Origin: Dyella silvae
Lineage (GTDB): Bacteria; Pseudomonadota; Gammaproteobacteria; Xanthomonadales; Rhodanobacteraceae
Assembly (NCBI RefSeq): GCF_026421305.1
Contig: NZ_JAPJBQ010000001.1
Coordinates: 186,001-250,000 of the forward strand
Reading direction: 5' to 3'
DNA: 64,000 nt
In this document: piece by piece, positions 9,368-18,646 of the stretch
Position numbering within the stretch: the stretch's first letter is position 1
How the letters are laid out: each line of letters opens with the position of its first letter
Translations under genes and position numbers: made by a program
The notes under the pieces: generated by a model
Seen by the model: only the letters and a program-made list of their open reading frames with translations
Told to the model about the DNA's origin: nothing
Databases searched by the model: none

Positions 9368-10483
9368 ATGTCGCTTGATGCCTACTACACCCTTGGCCGC
9401 TCTGGCCTCCGCGTAAGCCGTCTGGCCCTGGGCACGATGACCTTCGGCGAAAGCTGGGGGTGGGGCGCCGCCGAAGACACCGCCCGCGCCATGTTCGACC
9501 GCTATCTGGCGGCGGGCGGCAATTTCATCGACACCGCGGATCTGTACACGGAGGGTGCGAGCGAAGAGCTGCTGGGCCGTTTCATCGCCGAAACCGGCAC
9601 CCGCGACCGCGTGGTGGTGTCCACGAAGTTCAGCTACAACGCGCAGCCCGGCAACCCCAATGCAGGCGGCAATGGCCGCAAGAACATTCTGCGTGCGGTG
9701 GAGGGCTCGCTGCGCCGTCTGCGTACCGATTACATTGACCTCTATCTGCTGCATACCTGGGATCGCCTGACGCCCGCCGAGGAAGTGATGCGCACGCTCG
9801 ACGACCTCGTGCGCGCGGGCAAGATCCGTTACGCCGGTTTGTCCGACGTACCGGCCTGGTACGCCTCGCGCGCCCAGACCTATGCGGAAGCCCACGCGCT
9901 GACCCCGCTGGTCAACATGCAGCTGGAGTACTCGCTGATCGAGCGCCACATCGAACACGAATTCGTGCCGATGGCAGGCGAGCTGGGCATGGGCATCACC
10001 GCGTGGAGCCCGATGGGCATGGGCCTGCTGTCGGGCAAGTACAAGCCCAGCGAGGCGGGCGGAGCGGGCGAAGGGCGTCTGGCCAAAGTCTCTGGCGTGC
10101 CGGGGTTCGATCGTTTCACCGAGCGCAACTGGGCAATTGTGGCGACGCTGGAAGACGTTGCTAAGAAACTCGGCAAGCCGATGGCGCAAGTGGCGCTCAA
10201 CTGGGTGGCGACGCAGCCCGGCATCGCTTCGGTCATCGTCGGCGCGACCAAGCTGGCTCAGCTGGATGACAACCTGTCGGCGTTGTCCTTTGAGATTCCC
10301 GCGGAACTTCGCGCTCAACTGAATGCGGTCAGCGCGCTGGATGCCACCTTCCCCTACTGGTTCTTCGGCGACGTGCAGCAGTCGCGTCTGCATGGTGGTG
10401 TCGCCGTGGGCAGCAAGCCGGCCAGTTATGCGCCGCCGGTGTATGTGCCGGGCCAGCCGGCAGGCGCCTTCAAGGCCGACTGA
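9368..10483 (+). CDS. Aldo/keto reductase
   Basis: 371 aa NAD(P)H-dependent TIM-barrel oxidoreductase. The catalytic tetrad is visible: Asp and Tyr in [11 protein letters not shown], Lys in STKFSYN, His in YLLHTWDR. The C-terminal cofactor region [15 protein letters not shown] is standard. The tail after about residue 335 (PYWFFGD onward) is slightly longer than usual. AAGGGAA precedes the ATG. It is divergently paired with a LysR regulator. Substrate unknown; probably an aldehyde or sugar-like carbonyl. Confidence 0.92.
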   Translation: MSLDAYYTLGRSGLRVSRLALGTMTFGESWGWGAAEDTARAMFDRYLAAGGNFIDTADLYTEGASEELLGRFIAETGTRDRVVVSTKFSYNAQPGNPNAGGNGRKNILRAVEGSLRRLRTDYIDLYLLHTWDRLTPAEEVMRTLDDLVRAGKIRYAGLSDVPAWYASRAQTYAEAHALTPLVNMQLEYSLIERHIEHEFVPMAGELGMGITAWSPMGMGLLSGKYKPSEAGGAGEGRLAKVSGVPGFDRFTERNWAIVATLEDVAKKLGKPMAQVALNWVATQPGIASVIVGATKLAQLDDNLSALSFEIPAELRAQLNAVSALDATFPYWFFGDVQQSRLHGGVAVGSKPASYAPPVYVPGQPAGAFKAD

Positions 10484-10495
10484 TCAAAAGCGGGC

Positions 10496-10531
10496 AAAAA
10501 AAATCGGCGCCAGCATGCAGACTGGCGCCGA
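10496..10531 (-). terminator. Intrinsic terminator for the Spy-like gene
   Basis: On the minus strand a hairpin with 9-bp arms (CGGCGCCAG / CTGGCGCCG, plus a closing pair) is followed by eight T residues. It lies 68 bases beyond the stop of the minus-strand gene and just after the plus-strand reductase stop. Confidence 0.85.
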
Positions 10532-10598
10532 GGTTTATGTGGCGCCGGAGATGCGCCCATTTTGTTGTAGTTACGTAGTTGTAGTTACGCCGTTCCGA

Positions 10599-11093
10599 TT
10601 ACTGCGCCGTGGACGAACCCGGCGCCGGATGCGTGGCCTTGAACTGCTCCCACTGCTGGTGGCGAGCCATGCGCTCGGCCTTGAGGGAGGCCAGTTGCGA
10701 TTGCTGCGCCGGGGTCAGCAGGGTGTAGATCTGCGCACGGATCGCCGCACGCTGCTGCACGCGAGCCTGTGCGGCGGCGCCTTCAGCCTGCGCGAGGGCG
10801 GACGCGGCCGCCTGGTAGCCCGATGCGTTCGGGGCCATCTGCTCAAAGGCTTCGCGCTGCTGGCGCAGGTTCTGGCGCTGCGTCTTGGTCTGCGCAAAGG
10901 CGTTCTGCATGATCTGCTTGATGTTGGCCTTCTGGGCGTCGGTCAGGTTCAGCTTGCTGTACATGGCAAATGCGGCGCCGCCGTGACCGTGGCCATGACC
11001 CTGCCAGCCGCCGTCCTGCGCGGAGGCGATGGCGAATGGGGCGAGAGCGACAGCAGAAGCCAGTACCAGGGCGAGAGAAATGTTCTTACGCAT
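10599..11093 (-). CDS. Spy/CpxP-type periplasmic chaperone
   Basis: 164 aa. Start chosen at 11093, where a clear signal peptide begins (MRKNISLALVLASAVALAP, cleavage after ASA); the frame is open further upstream but overlaps the response regulator region. The mature protein is helical, Gln/Ala/Arg rich, with a His/Gly run (GHGHGHGG) and two LTxxQ-type motifs (LNLTDAQK and LLTPAQQ), the hallmark of Spy/CpxP. Such proteins bind unfolded periplasmic proteins or inhibit CpxA. It is divergent from a CpxRA-like pair with a CpxR-box sequence between, so induction by envelope stress is likely. Confidence 0.85.
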   Translation of the reverse strand: MRKNISLALVLASAVALAPFAIASAQDGGWQGHGHGHGGAAFAMYSKLNLTDAQKANIKQIMQNAFAQTKTQRQNLRQQREAFEQMAPNASGYQAAASALAQAEGAAAQARVQQRAAIRAQIYTLLTPAQQSQLASLKAERMARHQQWEQFKATHPAPGSSTAQ

Positions 11094-11201
11094 GGGGGAA
11101 GTACCTTTGTCGTTGGAATGGTCTTGCTCGGCGTCCACGGGGGAGTGAATCGCTTGGTGTCCATTTGACGACAGCGCTACGTGTATGTTCTTTGCGGGAA
11201 G

Positions 11202-11216
11202 GTAAAGAAGGGTAAA
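11202..11216. promoter_or_regulatory. CpxR box
   Basis: GTAAA-GAAGG-GTAAA, an exact match to the consensus GTAAA-N5-GTAAA known for CpxR. It sits in the shared promoter region of the Spy-like gene (109 bp away) and the response regulator (74 bp away), suggesting feedback control of both. Confidence 0.8.
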
Positions 11217-11289
11217 GCCGGTAGAGTTCGCCCTCCTGGCGCGGCTTGAATGGCTCCGAACCACAGAACCGAGCATCCCCGCATTCCCC

Positions 11290-11976
11290 ATGCCAAGAAT
11301 TCTCATCATCGACGACGACCGCGCGCTGGCCGCCCTGCTGGCGGAATACCTGCAGCGCGAGGGCTTTGTGGTGGACGTCGCCCACGACAGCGAAAGCGGC
11401 CTCGCCCAGCTGCACAACCAGGCAACGCGCCCGGACTTGCTGATCCTCGACGTGATGATGCCGGGACGCGACGGCCTGGATACCTTGCGCGAATTGCGGC
11501 TCAAGCACCGTCTGCCGGTCATCATGCTTTCCGCCAAGGGCGAGCCGGTGGACCGGGTGATCGGGCTGGAGCTAGGGGCCGACGACTACCTGACCAAACC
11601 CTGCCTGCCGCGTGAGCTGCTGGCCCGCGTGCGTGCGCAGTTACGGCGCAATACGCCCACCACCGCCGGACCCTTGCAGATCGGCAGCCTGCGGCTGGAG
11701 CCGGCGGAGCGGAGGGCCTTTGTGGATCAACAGGAGCTTTCCCTGACGGGCGCGGAGTTTCAGTTGCTGCTGGCGCTGGCCCAGCGCGCGGGCGAGCTGG
11801 TGGACAAGGCCACGCTGACGCGCATGGCGTTGGGACGCGAGCTTGAGCGATTCGATCGCAGCATCGATGTGCACGTCAGTCGGCTACGCCACAAGCTTAC
11901 GGAAGCCTCGGCGCAGGCGCCGCGCATCGAATCGGTGCGTGGAGCCGGTTACAGCCTGGTAGCGGGGGCTGCGTGA
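11290..11976 (+). CDS. CpxR-like OmpR-family response regulator
   Basis: 228 aa. Receiver domain with acidic pocket Asp8-10 (ILIIDDDRA), phosphoacceptor Asp54 (LILDVMMPG), Ser81 and Lys103 (LTKPC). The C-terminal winged helix (about 128-225) has LSLTGAEFQLLLAL and SIDVHVSRLRHKL. The kinase gene starts inside its stop codon (GTGA overlap), so the pair is translationally coupled. The CpxR assignment rests on the CpxR box upstream and the divergent Spy-like gene; RstA/OmpR-type naming is the alternative. Confidence 0.88.
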   Translation: MPRILIIDDDRALAALLAEYLQREGFVVDVAHDSESGLAQLHNQATRPDLLILDVMMPGRDGLDTLRELRLKHRLPVIMLSAKGEPVDRVIGLELGADDYLTKPCLPRELLARVRAQLRRNTPTTAGPLQIGSLRLEPAERRAFVDQQELSLTGAEFQLLLALAQRAGELVDKATLTRMALGRELERFDRSIDVHVSRLRHKLTEASAQAPRIESVRGAGYSLVAGAA

Positions 11977-13349
11977 GTCCATTCAAGAGTTCGCTCTACT
12001 GGCGCCTGCTGATCAGCTTTTGCGCCGCGAATCTGCTGGCGCTGATGTTCGGCGGATTTCTCACGCAGCGCTTCATCGAATACAGCACGGCCGTGGAGAT
12101 CAACTGGTCCGCGCTGGGGCAGAGTGCGGATCAGGTCTTTCAGAATGGCGGCGCGCGGGCGCTTGCCGAGTGGTCGGTGCAGCAGCGGCGCGAAGAAGGC
12201 ATCGAGGCCACCTTGTTCGAGGATGGGCAGCCGCTCGTGCCGATCCGCATACCGCCCTCGGTGCAGTCCTCGTTGCAGACATGGCTGGGCGAGAAGCGCG
12301 ACATGGTGCTGCAGCCCTGGCCAAACCTCTATCTCGCCATCCAGCAAGTGCAAGGCGAGGAAGGTCACACCCGTCAGTTGGTGGCTTTGAGCCGCACGCA
12401 TGCACGTATTCGCCCGCGCACGCGGCAATCCATTTTCCTGGTCGTTCAGGGCGTGCTGTCGCTGCTGTTCATCGGACTGGTGGGCTGGTGGGTAGCGCGC
12501 AGTGTGGCGAAGCCTGTAGAAGCGATTCGCACCGCGACGCGTCGTATGGCGTCGGGGGAGCTATCCGCTCGCGTCGAAGGCCAGCAAGGGCGTGCGCACG
12601 ATGAGCTGACACATCTCGCACGCGACTTCGACACCATGGCCGAGCGCATCGAGGCGCTGGTGGCACACGACCGCAGCGTGCTTCAGGACCTTTCGCATGA
12701 ATTGCGTTCCCCGTTGGCGCGCTTGCATCTGATTCTCGACCTGGCACGTCGCAGCAGCGATCCGGATGAGGCCGCACGGTATTTCCAACAGGCCGAACAG
12801 GAGATCAGCCGGCTGGACGACATGACCGGCGAAATGCTGGCGCTTTCGCGCCTTGAAGGCGGCATTCCCGGCGCCCATCGCGAAGCGGTGGATGTGACTG
12901 CACTGTTGGCCGAATGCGTGCGGCGATCGAGCCTGGAGGCACAGGCGCGCGAGATCACGCTCAGCCTGAGCACCGGGGGGCTCGCCATCGTGTCAGGTAA
13001 CGAGCTGCTGCTGGAGCGTGCGTTCGACAACCTGATCGCCAACGCCATCAAGTTCAGTCCGCCGGGCGGGCATGTCGAACTGGCTGTGCAGTCAGCCAAC
13101 GCGCAGGTGGACGTCACCATTCGCGATCGCGGCCCCGGAGTGCCGCCGGCCGAGCTGGATTCGCTGTTTCGTCCGCTGTTCCGTGGCAGCAATGCGGCAC
13201 GTGCGGAAGGACATGGTCTGGGGCTCGCCATTGTCCAGCGCGTGGTACGCGCGCACGGCGGCGATATCAAGGCCAGCAACGCGGAGGATGGTGGGCTCGA
13301 AGTGAGCCTGCATTTGCCGTTGGCTGAGGCGGCCGATCTGACGGCCTGA
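11973..13349 (+). CDS. CpxA-like sensor histidine kinase
   Basis: 458 aa starting with GTG. Two membrane helices (about 10-30 and 150-175) bracket a periplasmic sensor of roughly 115 residues. A HAMP segment (ARSVAKPVEAIRTATRRMASG) follows, then the H box (LQDLSHELRSPLARL) with the phosphorylated His, and the ATPase part with N box (NLIANAIKFS), G1 (RDRGPGVP) and G2 (GHGLGLAIV). Coupled to the response regulator by a 4-base overlap. It likely senses envelope protein stress. Confidence 0.9.
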   Translation: MSPFKSSLYWRLLISFCAANLLALMFGGFLTQRFIEYSTAVEINWSALGQSADQVFQNGGARALAEWSVQQRREEGIEATLFEDGQPLVPIRIPPSVQSSLQTWLGEKRDMVLQPWPNLYLAIQQVQGEEGHTRQLVALSRTHARIRPRTRQSIFLVVQGVLSLLFIGLVGWWVARSVAKPVEAIRTATRRMASGELSARVEGQQGRAHDELTHLARDFDTMAERIEALVAHDRSVLQDLSHELRSPLARLHLILDLARRSSDPDEAARYFQQAEQEISRLDDMTGEMLALSRLEGGIPGAHREAVDVTALLAECVRRSSLEAQAREITLSLSTGGLAIVSGNELLLERAFDNLIANAIKFSPPGGHVELAVQSANAQVDVTIRDRGPGVPPAELDSLFRPLFRGSNAARAEGHGLGLAIVQRVVRAHGGDIKASNAEDGGLEVSLHLPLAEAADLTA

Positions 13350-13433
13350 CGTTCGTCGCCGCTGGCGAAGCGGGCAGGACTTCGAAAACGCGTCCGCATT
13401 TGCCACACTCAAATTTTTGGCAGCGACCTCGCA

Positions 13434-14420
13434 ATGCGCTCTAACGCTTTTGCCGCGGTGGGTCTGGCGCTGTGCGCGGCGCTGTTCTTCACCATGACCT
13501 ATGTACTTAACCGCAGCCTGGTGGCGGGGGGCGGTCATTGGGCGTGGGCGGTGATCTTGCGATATCTGATCACGCTGCCGATGCTCGCGTTGGTGCTGCC
13601 ATGGCAGGGTGGGCTGGGTTCGTTGCCAAACGAGTTGCGCCGGTATCCACGCACCTGGTTGCTGTGGAGTGTGGTGGGCTTTGTGCTGTTTGGCCTTCCG
13701 CTGACATGGGCGGCGAACAGCGGGCCATCGTGGCTGGTGGCCGGCAGCTTTCAGACCACGGTACTGGCGGGCCCGTTGCTGGCGCCCTTCATCTATCGGG
13801 ACGAACGGCGGCACCTGGCCTTGCGCAGCGTTGGCATTGGGCTGCTTATCGTGATCGGCGTGTTCGCGTTGCAATGGGGCCACGCTCAGGGTGGCCTGAC
13901 GACCAGCGACTGGCTGGCGATAGCCGCCGTGGTGTTCTCCGCATTTGCCTATCCATTGGGCAATCGGATGATCCTGTTGCATCTGGAGCACAGCGGCACG
14001 CGCATCGGCGCGACGCAACGTGTGTTCGGCATGACGTTGTGCAGCTGGCCGTTGTGGCTGGTGCTTGCCGCGGTCACATGGTGTGTCGTCGGCCCGCCGG
14101 GATGGCGCGAGATCCTGCTTGCCGGTGGCGTGGCCTTGTCCTCGGGCGTCATTGCCACCGTGCTGTTTTTTCGCGCTACCGACATGGTGCGAAGCGAGCC
14201 CACCGCCCTGGCCGCGGTGGAGGCGATGCAGGCCGCCGAATTGCTGTTTGCCACCGTGATCGGCGCCACGTTTCTGGGTGAAGCATGGCCGCACGGCTAC
14301 TCCGCCTTTGGCGCGGTGATGATCGTGGTGGGGATTGCCTTGTTCGGCTGGGTGAGCGGACGCTCCGCCGCCGGGCATGAAGAAGAGGTACGCACGTTGC
14401 GCACGGATCGCGGGGCTTGA
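13434..14420 (+). CDS. EmrE-like multidrug/metabolite transporter (DMT superfamily)
   Basis: 328 aa with about ten membrane helices arranged as two five-helix halves, typical of the drug/metabolite transporter superfamily and in particular the multidrug-resistance efflux family (starts RSNAFAAVGLALCAALFFTMTYVLNRSL). The C-terminal half contains the conserved EPTALAAVEAMQAAELLFATV stretch only in part similar to EamA domains. The tail is short and hydrophilic. Substrate unknown. Confidence 0.8.
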   Translation: MRSNAFAAVGLALCAALFFTMTYVLNRSLVAGGGHWAWAVILRYLITLPMLALVLPWQGGLGSLPNELRRYPRTWLLWSVVGFVLFGLPLTWAANSGPSWLVAGSFQTTVLAGPLLAPFIYRDERRHLALRSVGIGLLIVIGVFALQWGHAQGGLTTSDWLAIAAVVFSAFAYPLGNRMILLHLEHSGTRIGATQRVFGMTLCSWPLWLVLAAVTWCVVGPPGWREILLAGGVALSSGVIATVLFFRATDMVRSEPTALAAVEAMQAAELLFATVIGATFLGEAWPHGYSAFGAVMIVVGIALFGWVSGRSAAGHEEEVRTLRTDRGA

Positions 14421-14434
14421 GAGCAGGAGAGAGA

Positions 14435-14502
14435 AGTGAGTAGTGAGAAGTGAGAGAAAGCGTGCCCTCTCCCTTGCTCTCTCTCACTTCTCACTACTCA
14501 CT
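14435..14502. repeat. 23-bp perfect inverted repeat built of AGTGAG units
   Basis: Arms at 14435-14457 and 14480-14502 are exact reverse complements, separated by 22 bases; each arm is made of AGTGAGTAGTGAG-like units. It can form a long hairpin just after the transporter gene. There is no T run, so it is more a palindromic repeat than a classic terminator. Confidence 0.85.
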
Positions 14503-14609
14503 CTTTACTTCTAGCTCTAACGGAACTTGCCCCTTGCCGCCTCGTCGGGTTAAACACCTCGTTCCGGCGCGCGTAAGTGCTCCCGGCTTTTTGGCTATCT
14601 GGGGTGAAC

Positions 14610-17600
14610 ATGGGGCATCGACGTAGTGCTTGGATCGTGGCGGGCGTATTGCTGGGCGCGGCGTGCGCAAGTGTTGCGCAGACGCCCGTGACGCAGCAGC
14701 CGCTGCGCTGGAATGCGGATGCGCTGGGCAATCATCGCTATCTGGTCCAGGTCGATGCGCCAGCGACAGCGGTGCGCGTGGTGATCCCGTGGCGCCGTCG
14801 AGATGCCCATCCAGAGCATGTGGCCGTCATCGTGACGGCACCGGATGGATCAACCGTCGCCAACGTGCGGCGCGGCCGCATCGATCAGGCCAGCGGCGAA
14901 CTCGCGTTTCAGGCAGCGCAGGCCGGCACCTATGCGGTTTACTACCAGCCCTATGTGAGCAAGGGGCGCAGCAACTATCCGACGGTGACCTATGCCGGGC
15001 CGAAAGATACGGCGGATGCCGCTTGGGCAGGCAAGGTGGGCGATGCGACGCGCTGGCCGCGCTTGCCGCAGGCGAAAGTGCTGCGTTACGAGGCTGTCGA
15101 TGATTTCGATGCCTACACCTCGATGGAGCGCACCGCGACACCGGGCGAGTTGCAGGCGTTGCTGGCGAAGCACGCTTCCGATCCCTTGCTGTTGTTTCCC
15201 GAAACGCGCGCCAACCCGATACGCATGTTTGACACGTTGCCGGAGAGCTGGGCGCAACGCGGTCCCGGCGGCAAGTTGAATGACAAGGTGCTGCGTGGCG
15301 AATACCTGAGTTTCCAGATCGGCGCGTGGGCGCCGCGCGAACGGGTCGACAACGTGCAAGTCACTTTCAGCGACTTGCACAGCGAGGATGGCGCCAGCAT
15401 TCCGGCGGCTGCATTCACCTGTTTCAACCTGGGTGGCGTCGATTACGCCGCCAAACCATTCACGGCTCGCGTCGATATCGCGAAAGGAGGTGTGCAACCA
15501 CTGTGGGTCGGGCTGGATGTGCCAGAGTCCGCCAGGCCAGGTGTGTATCGTGGCGAGGTCACTATCGTCGCGGATGGCGTGGCGCCGCAACGCGTGCCGC
15601 TGTCCATCACGGTGGGTGAGGCCACGGCGGTGGCCCATGGCGACAACGATCCATTCCAGCTCACACGTCTGCGCTGGCTCAACTCCACACTGGCGCAGGA
15701 CGATGCGCTGGTGAAACCGTTCACTGGGATTACGGTGAAGGGCGCTACGCTCGGCATTCTAGGCCGCGACCTGAGGCTGGGTGCCAGCGGCCTGCCGACG
15801 CAGATCACCAGCCGCTTCGATGAGCGCATGACCGGGTTTGCCCGGCAACCCAAATCATTGCTCGCGGCGCCCATGCGACTGATCGTGGAGGACACCACGG
15901 GCGCCCACGCGCTTGACGCGGCGGGACCGCCTCAGGTGCAAATAGACGGTCCGGGCAAAGTGCACTGGCAGGTCGCTGGCCACGTGGGTCCGCTACAAGG
16001 CGATGTAACGGCGAGTCTGGAAGCGGATGGCACGCTGGTTTATGCCATTGCATTGAAAGCAACCCAGCTTACCGAGTTGCGTGATATTCGACTGGAGATC
16101 CCGCTTCATCGCGACGCGGCGCAGTATCAGCTGGGTCTGGGGCGGCAGGGCGATCGCGCGCCGGACGATTTCAGCTGGAAATGGAATGTGCAGAACAACC
16201 AGGATGGCGCCTGGATCGGTGCAGTCAACGCGGGCCTCGAATTCCATCTGCGGGACGAGCATTACCAGCGCCCGTTGAATACCAACTTCTACCATCAGCA
16301 GCCACTGCGCATGCCGGTGTCGTGGGACAACGGCGGAAAGGGTGGTATTCGCTTGCACAGCGAACAGGCTGACTATCTTGCTGAAGCCTTCAGTGGTCCG
16401 CGCACCATGCAGGCGGGCGAAACGTTGCGCTACGACATCGTGATGCGCATCACGCCCTTCAAGACCATCAACCCCGCTGAGCATTTCGCTGAGCGCTTCT
16501 TTCACAAATACGGCGACCTGGACGCCATCAAGGCGGATGGTGCAAACGTGGTGAACATTCACCACGCCACGCCGATTAACCCATGGATCAACTACCCGTT
16601 CCTGGAACCCGACGCGATGCACGCGTACATCGGTGCCGCACACGAACGTGGCATGCGCGTGAAGATCTACGATACGGTGCGCGAGCTGACCGATCGCGCG
16701 CCGGAACTGCCCATGCTGGAGAGCCTGGGACACGAGGTGATCAGCAGCGGCAAGGGCGGCGGTTTCTCGTGGCTGCAGGAACATCTGGACGGCGACTACA
16801 TCGCGGCCTGGCACGTGCCGGAGAATCGCGATGCAGCGGTGATCAATGCGGGTCAGAGCCGTTGGCACAACTTTTACATCGAAGGCCTGGACTGGCTTGC
16901 CCGCAATGTGGGCATCGATGGCCTGTATCTGGATGACGTGGCTTACGATCGCACCACCATGAAACGCGTGCGCAAGGTGCTGCAGGCGCATCGCCCGCAG
17001 CCGCTGATCGATCTGCATTCGGCCAGCCAGTACAACCCGCGCGATGGCTATATCAACAGCGCATTGCTGTACATGGAGCTGTTCCCGTACATCGACCGGC
17101 TGTGGTTTGGCGAAGAGTTCGATTACGAAAAGACCTCGCCCGCGTACTGGCTCACCGAGATCTCCGGCATTCCCTATGGCCTGATGGGCGAAATGCTGCA
17201 GAACGACGGCAACATCTGGCGCGGCATGGTGTTTGGCATGACCAATCGCCTGGGTTGGTCGCCGGGAAGCGACCCGCGCGGTCTGTGGAAGCTATGGGAC
17301 ACGTTCGGTATCGAACAAGCAGACATGGTCGGCTGGTGGGTGCACGACACACCGGTAAAGACCAGTCGCGACGACGTGCTTGCGACCAGCTATGTGCGCA
17401 AGGGCCGCAAGACGATGATCGCGCTGGCCTCGTGGGCACCGCAGAAAGTCGGCGTGAAACTCATCATCGACTGGAAGGCCCTGGGCCTTTCGCCGGGCAA
17501 GGCGACGCTGACGGCATCCGCAGTCGATGGTTTTCAGCCGGCGGCCACGTTTAAACCCGGCGACGCGATTCCGCTGGAGCCCGGCAAGGGTTGGTTGATC

Positions 17601-17612
17601 GTGGTGGAATGA
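14610..17612 (+). CDS. Secreted glycoside-hydrolase-like protein (GH123/DUF6067-like)
   Basis: 1000 aa from ATG 14610 (GGGGTGA just upstream); the frame opens at 14577 but this ATG starts the signal peptide (RRSAWIVAGVLLGAACASVAQ). The N-terminal half is beta-rich, like the N-terminal sandwich of GH123/DUF6067 proteins. From about residue 620 a TIM-barrel-like part follows with NIHHATPINPWINYPF, EGLDWLARNVGIDGLYLDDVAYDR and LIDLHSASQYNP; the Asp-Asp in YLDDVA is a candidate catalytic site. A short beta domain ends the protein. An exported esterase gene follows after 25 bases, suggesting joint work on an acylated glycan. The exact substrate cannot be told. Confidence 0.65.
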   Translation: MGHRRSAWIVAGVLLGAACASVAQTPVTQQPLRWNADALGNHRYLVQVDAPATAVRVVIPWRRRDAHPEHVAVIVTAPDGSTVANVRRGRIDQASGELAFQAAQAGTYAVYYQPYVSKGRSNYPTVTYAGPKDTADAAWAGKVGDATRWPRLPQAKVLRYEAVDDFDAYTSMERTATPGELQALLAKHASDPLLLFPETRANPIRMFDTLPESWAQRGPGGKLNDKVLRGEYLSFQIGAWAPRERVDNVQVTFSDLHSEDGASIPAAAFTCFNLGGVDYAAKPFTARVDIAKGGVQPLWVGLDVPESARPGVYRGEVTIVADGVAPQRVPLSITVGEATAVAHGDNDPFQLTRLRWLNSTLAQDDALVKPFTGITVKGATLGILGRDLRLGASGLPTQITSRFDERMTGFARQPKSLLAAPMRLIVEDTTGAHALDAAGPPQVQIDGPGKVHWQVAGHVGPLQGDVTASLEADGTLVYAIALKATQLTELRDIRLEIPLHRDAAQYQLGLGRQGDRAPDDFSWKWNVQNNQDGAWIGAVNAGLEFHLRDEHYQRPLNTNFYHQQPLRMPVSWDNGGKGGIRLHSEQADYLAEAFSGPRTMQAGETLRYDIVMRITPFKTINPAEHFAERFFHKYGDLDAIKADGANVVNIHHATPINPWINYPFLEPDAMHAYIGAAHERGMRVKIYDTVRELTDRAPELPMLESLGHEVISSGKGGGFSWLQEHLDGDYIAAWHVPENRDAAVINAGQSRWHNFYIEGLDWLARNVGIDGLYLDDVAYDRTTMKRVRKVLQAHRPQPLIDLHSASQYNPRDGYINSALLYMELFPYIDRLWFGEEFDYEKTSPAYWLTEISGIPYGLMGEMLQNDGNIWRGMVFGMTNRLGWSPGSDPRGLWKLWDTFGIEQADMVGWWVHDTPVKTSRDDVLATSYVRKGRKTMIALASWAPQKVGVKLIIDWKALGLSPGKATLTASAVDGFQPAATFKPGDAIPLEPGKGWLIVVE

Positions 17613-17637
17613 GGTCGTGCGAGGGCAGGGGAATCGT

Positions 17638-18639
17638 ATGCAAGCAAAGCGGTGGCAGTTTGTGGCGCTGGTGGCAGCCATGGTGTTAGGCATGGGCACA
17701 ACGGCCCATGCGCAAAGTGCAGTAACGACGGATGACATGGTGGCGATCAAGCTGACACTGGATGCCGCAGCGTTCGCGCCGGAGCAGCTCAAGTTCACGG
17801 TCTATCTGCCACCCAGTTACGCCGAGAAAAGTGCTGCCGGCGTGCGATACCCCGTGCTGTATGCGAACGACGGCCAGGATATGGCGGCCGTAGGGCTGCA
17901 CGAGACGCTCGCGACGCTCTATGCCGATCACGCCATCGAGCCGGTGATCGTGGTTGCCGTCGACATGCTGGCCGACCGCGCTTCGGGTTACGGCCTTTCT
18001 GATCGGGCGAGAAAGCGCAGCGTGGTGGGCGGCTCGCGCATTGGCCCCATCGGCAGTCGCGCCTACGAGTACTCGGATTGGGTGGCGACGCAGCTGGTGC
18101 CGTATATCGATACGCACTATCGCACCAGGGCTTCGGCGGACGGACGCACGGTGCTCGGCTGGTCGCTGGGTGGTTTGAATGCCTTCAACCTCGGCTGGGA
18201 GTATCCCGATGTCTTCGGGCGCGTTGGCGCGTTTTCGCCTTCATTCTGGCTGGCCGCGGATCGCAGCAGTGCCCAGGCGGTCGAATCCACGCGACTCGCG
18301 CAGGCTATGGTGAGCCGTGCGGATGGCCGGAAGTCCGTGCGCTTCTGGTTTTCCGTCGGCGGGCGCGAAGAGACCAACGACCGCAACGGCAATGGCGTGA
18401 TCGACGCTGTCGAGGATGTGCAGGACCTGATCAACGGCTATCACGCCATAGATGGTTCGACGTGGCGCGGGCTGCACGATCTGGGCTACCGCATCGACAT
18501 GGATGGCACTCAACCCACTGCGCGAAACGCCGATGTCGCGTTCTATCTGTTGCCGGATGGCGAGCACAATCAGGCGACATGGAAACGCATGTTGCCGATA
18601 TTTTTGCGCTGGGCGTACGGCACAGACAGCGACAGGTGA
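17638..18639 (+). CDS. Secreted alpha/beta-hydrolase esterase (esterase D / Fes type)
   Basis: 333 aa. Signal peptide at 1-26 (ends TTAHAQ). The putative-esterase fold is shown by RYPVLYANDGQD, the nucleophile elbow GWSLGGLNA and the terminal His in LLPDGEHNQATWK; a structural loop reads DRNGNGVIDA, resembling a calcium-binding loop. Start chosen at ATG 17638, where the signal peptide begins. It directly follows the large glycoside-hydrolase-like gene and is probably co-transcribed, suggesting removal of acyl groups from the same polysaccharide. Lipid or siderophore esters are the alternatives. Confidence 0.78.
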   Translation: MQAKRWQFVALVAAMVLGMGTTAHAQSAVTTDDMVAIKLTLDAAAFAPEQLKFTVYLPPSYAEKSAAGVRYPVLYANDGQDMAAVGLHETLATLYADHAIEPVIVVAVDMLADRASGYGLSDRARKRSVVGGSRIGPIGSRAYEYSDWVATQLVPYIDTHYRTRASADGRTVLGWSLGGLNAFNLGWEYPDVFGRVGAFSPSFWLAADRSSAQAVESTRLAQAMVSRADGRKSVRFWFSVGGREETNDRNGNGVIDAVEDVQDLINGYHAIDGSTWRGLHDLGYRIDMDGTQPTARNADVAFYLLPDGEHNQATWKRMLPIFLRWAYGTDSDR

Positions 18640-18646
18640 AGCTTTT

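Noticed and set aside
9278-10393. 371-aa minus-strand frame opposite the aldo/keto reductase
   Set aside because: Antisense shadow; the plus-strand protein has full catalytic motifs.
10599-11537. 312-aa minus-strand frame including the Spy-like gene
   Set aside because: The upstream third overlaps the response regulator and the signal peptide starts at 11093.
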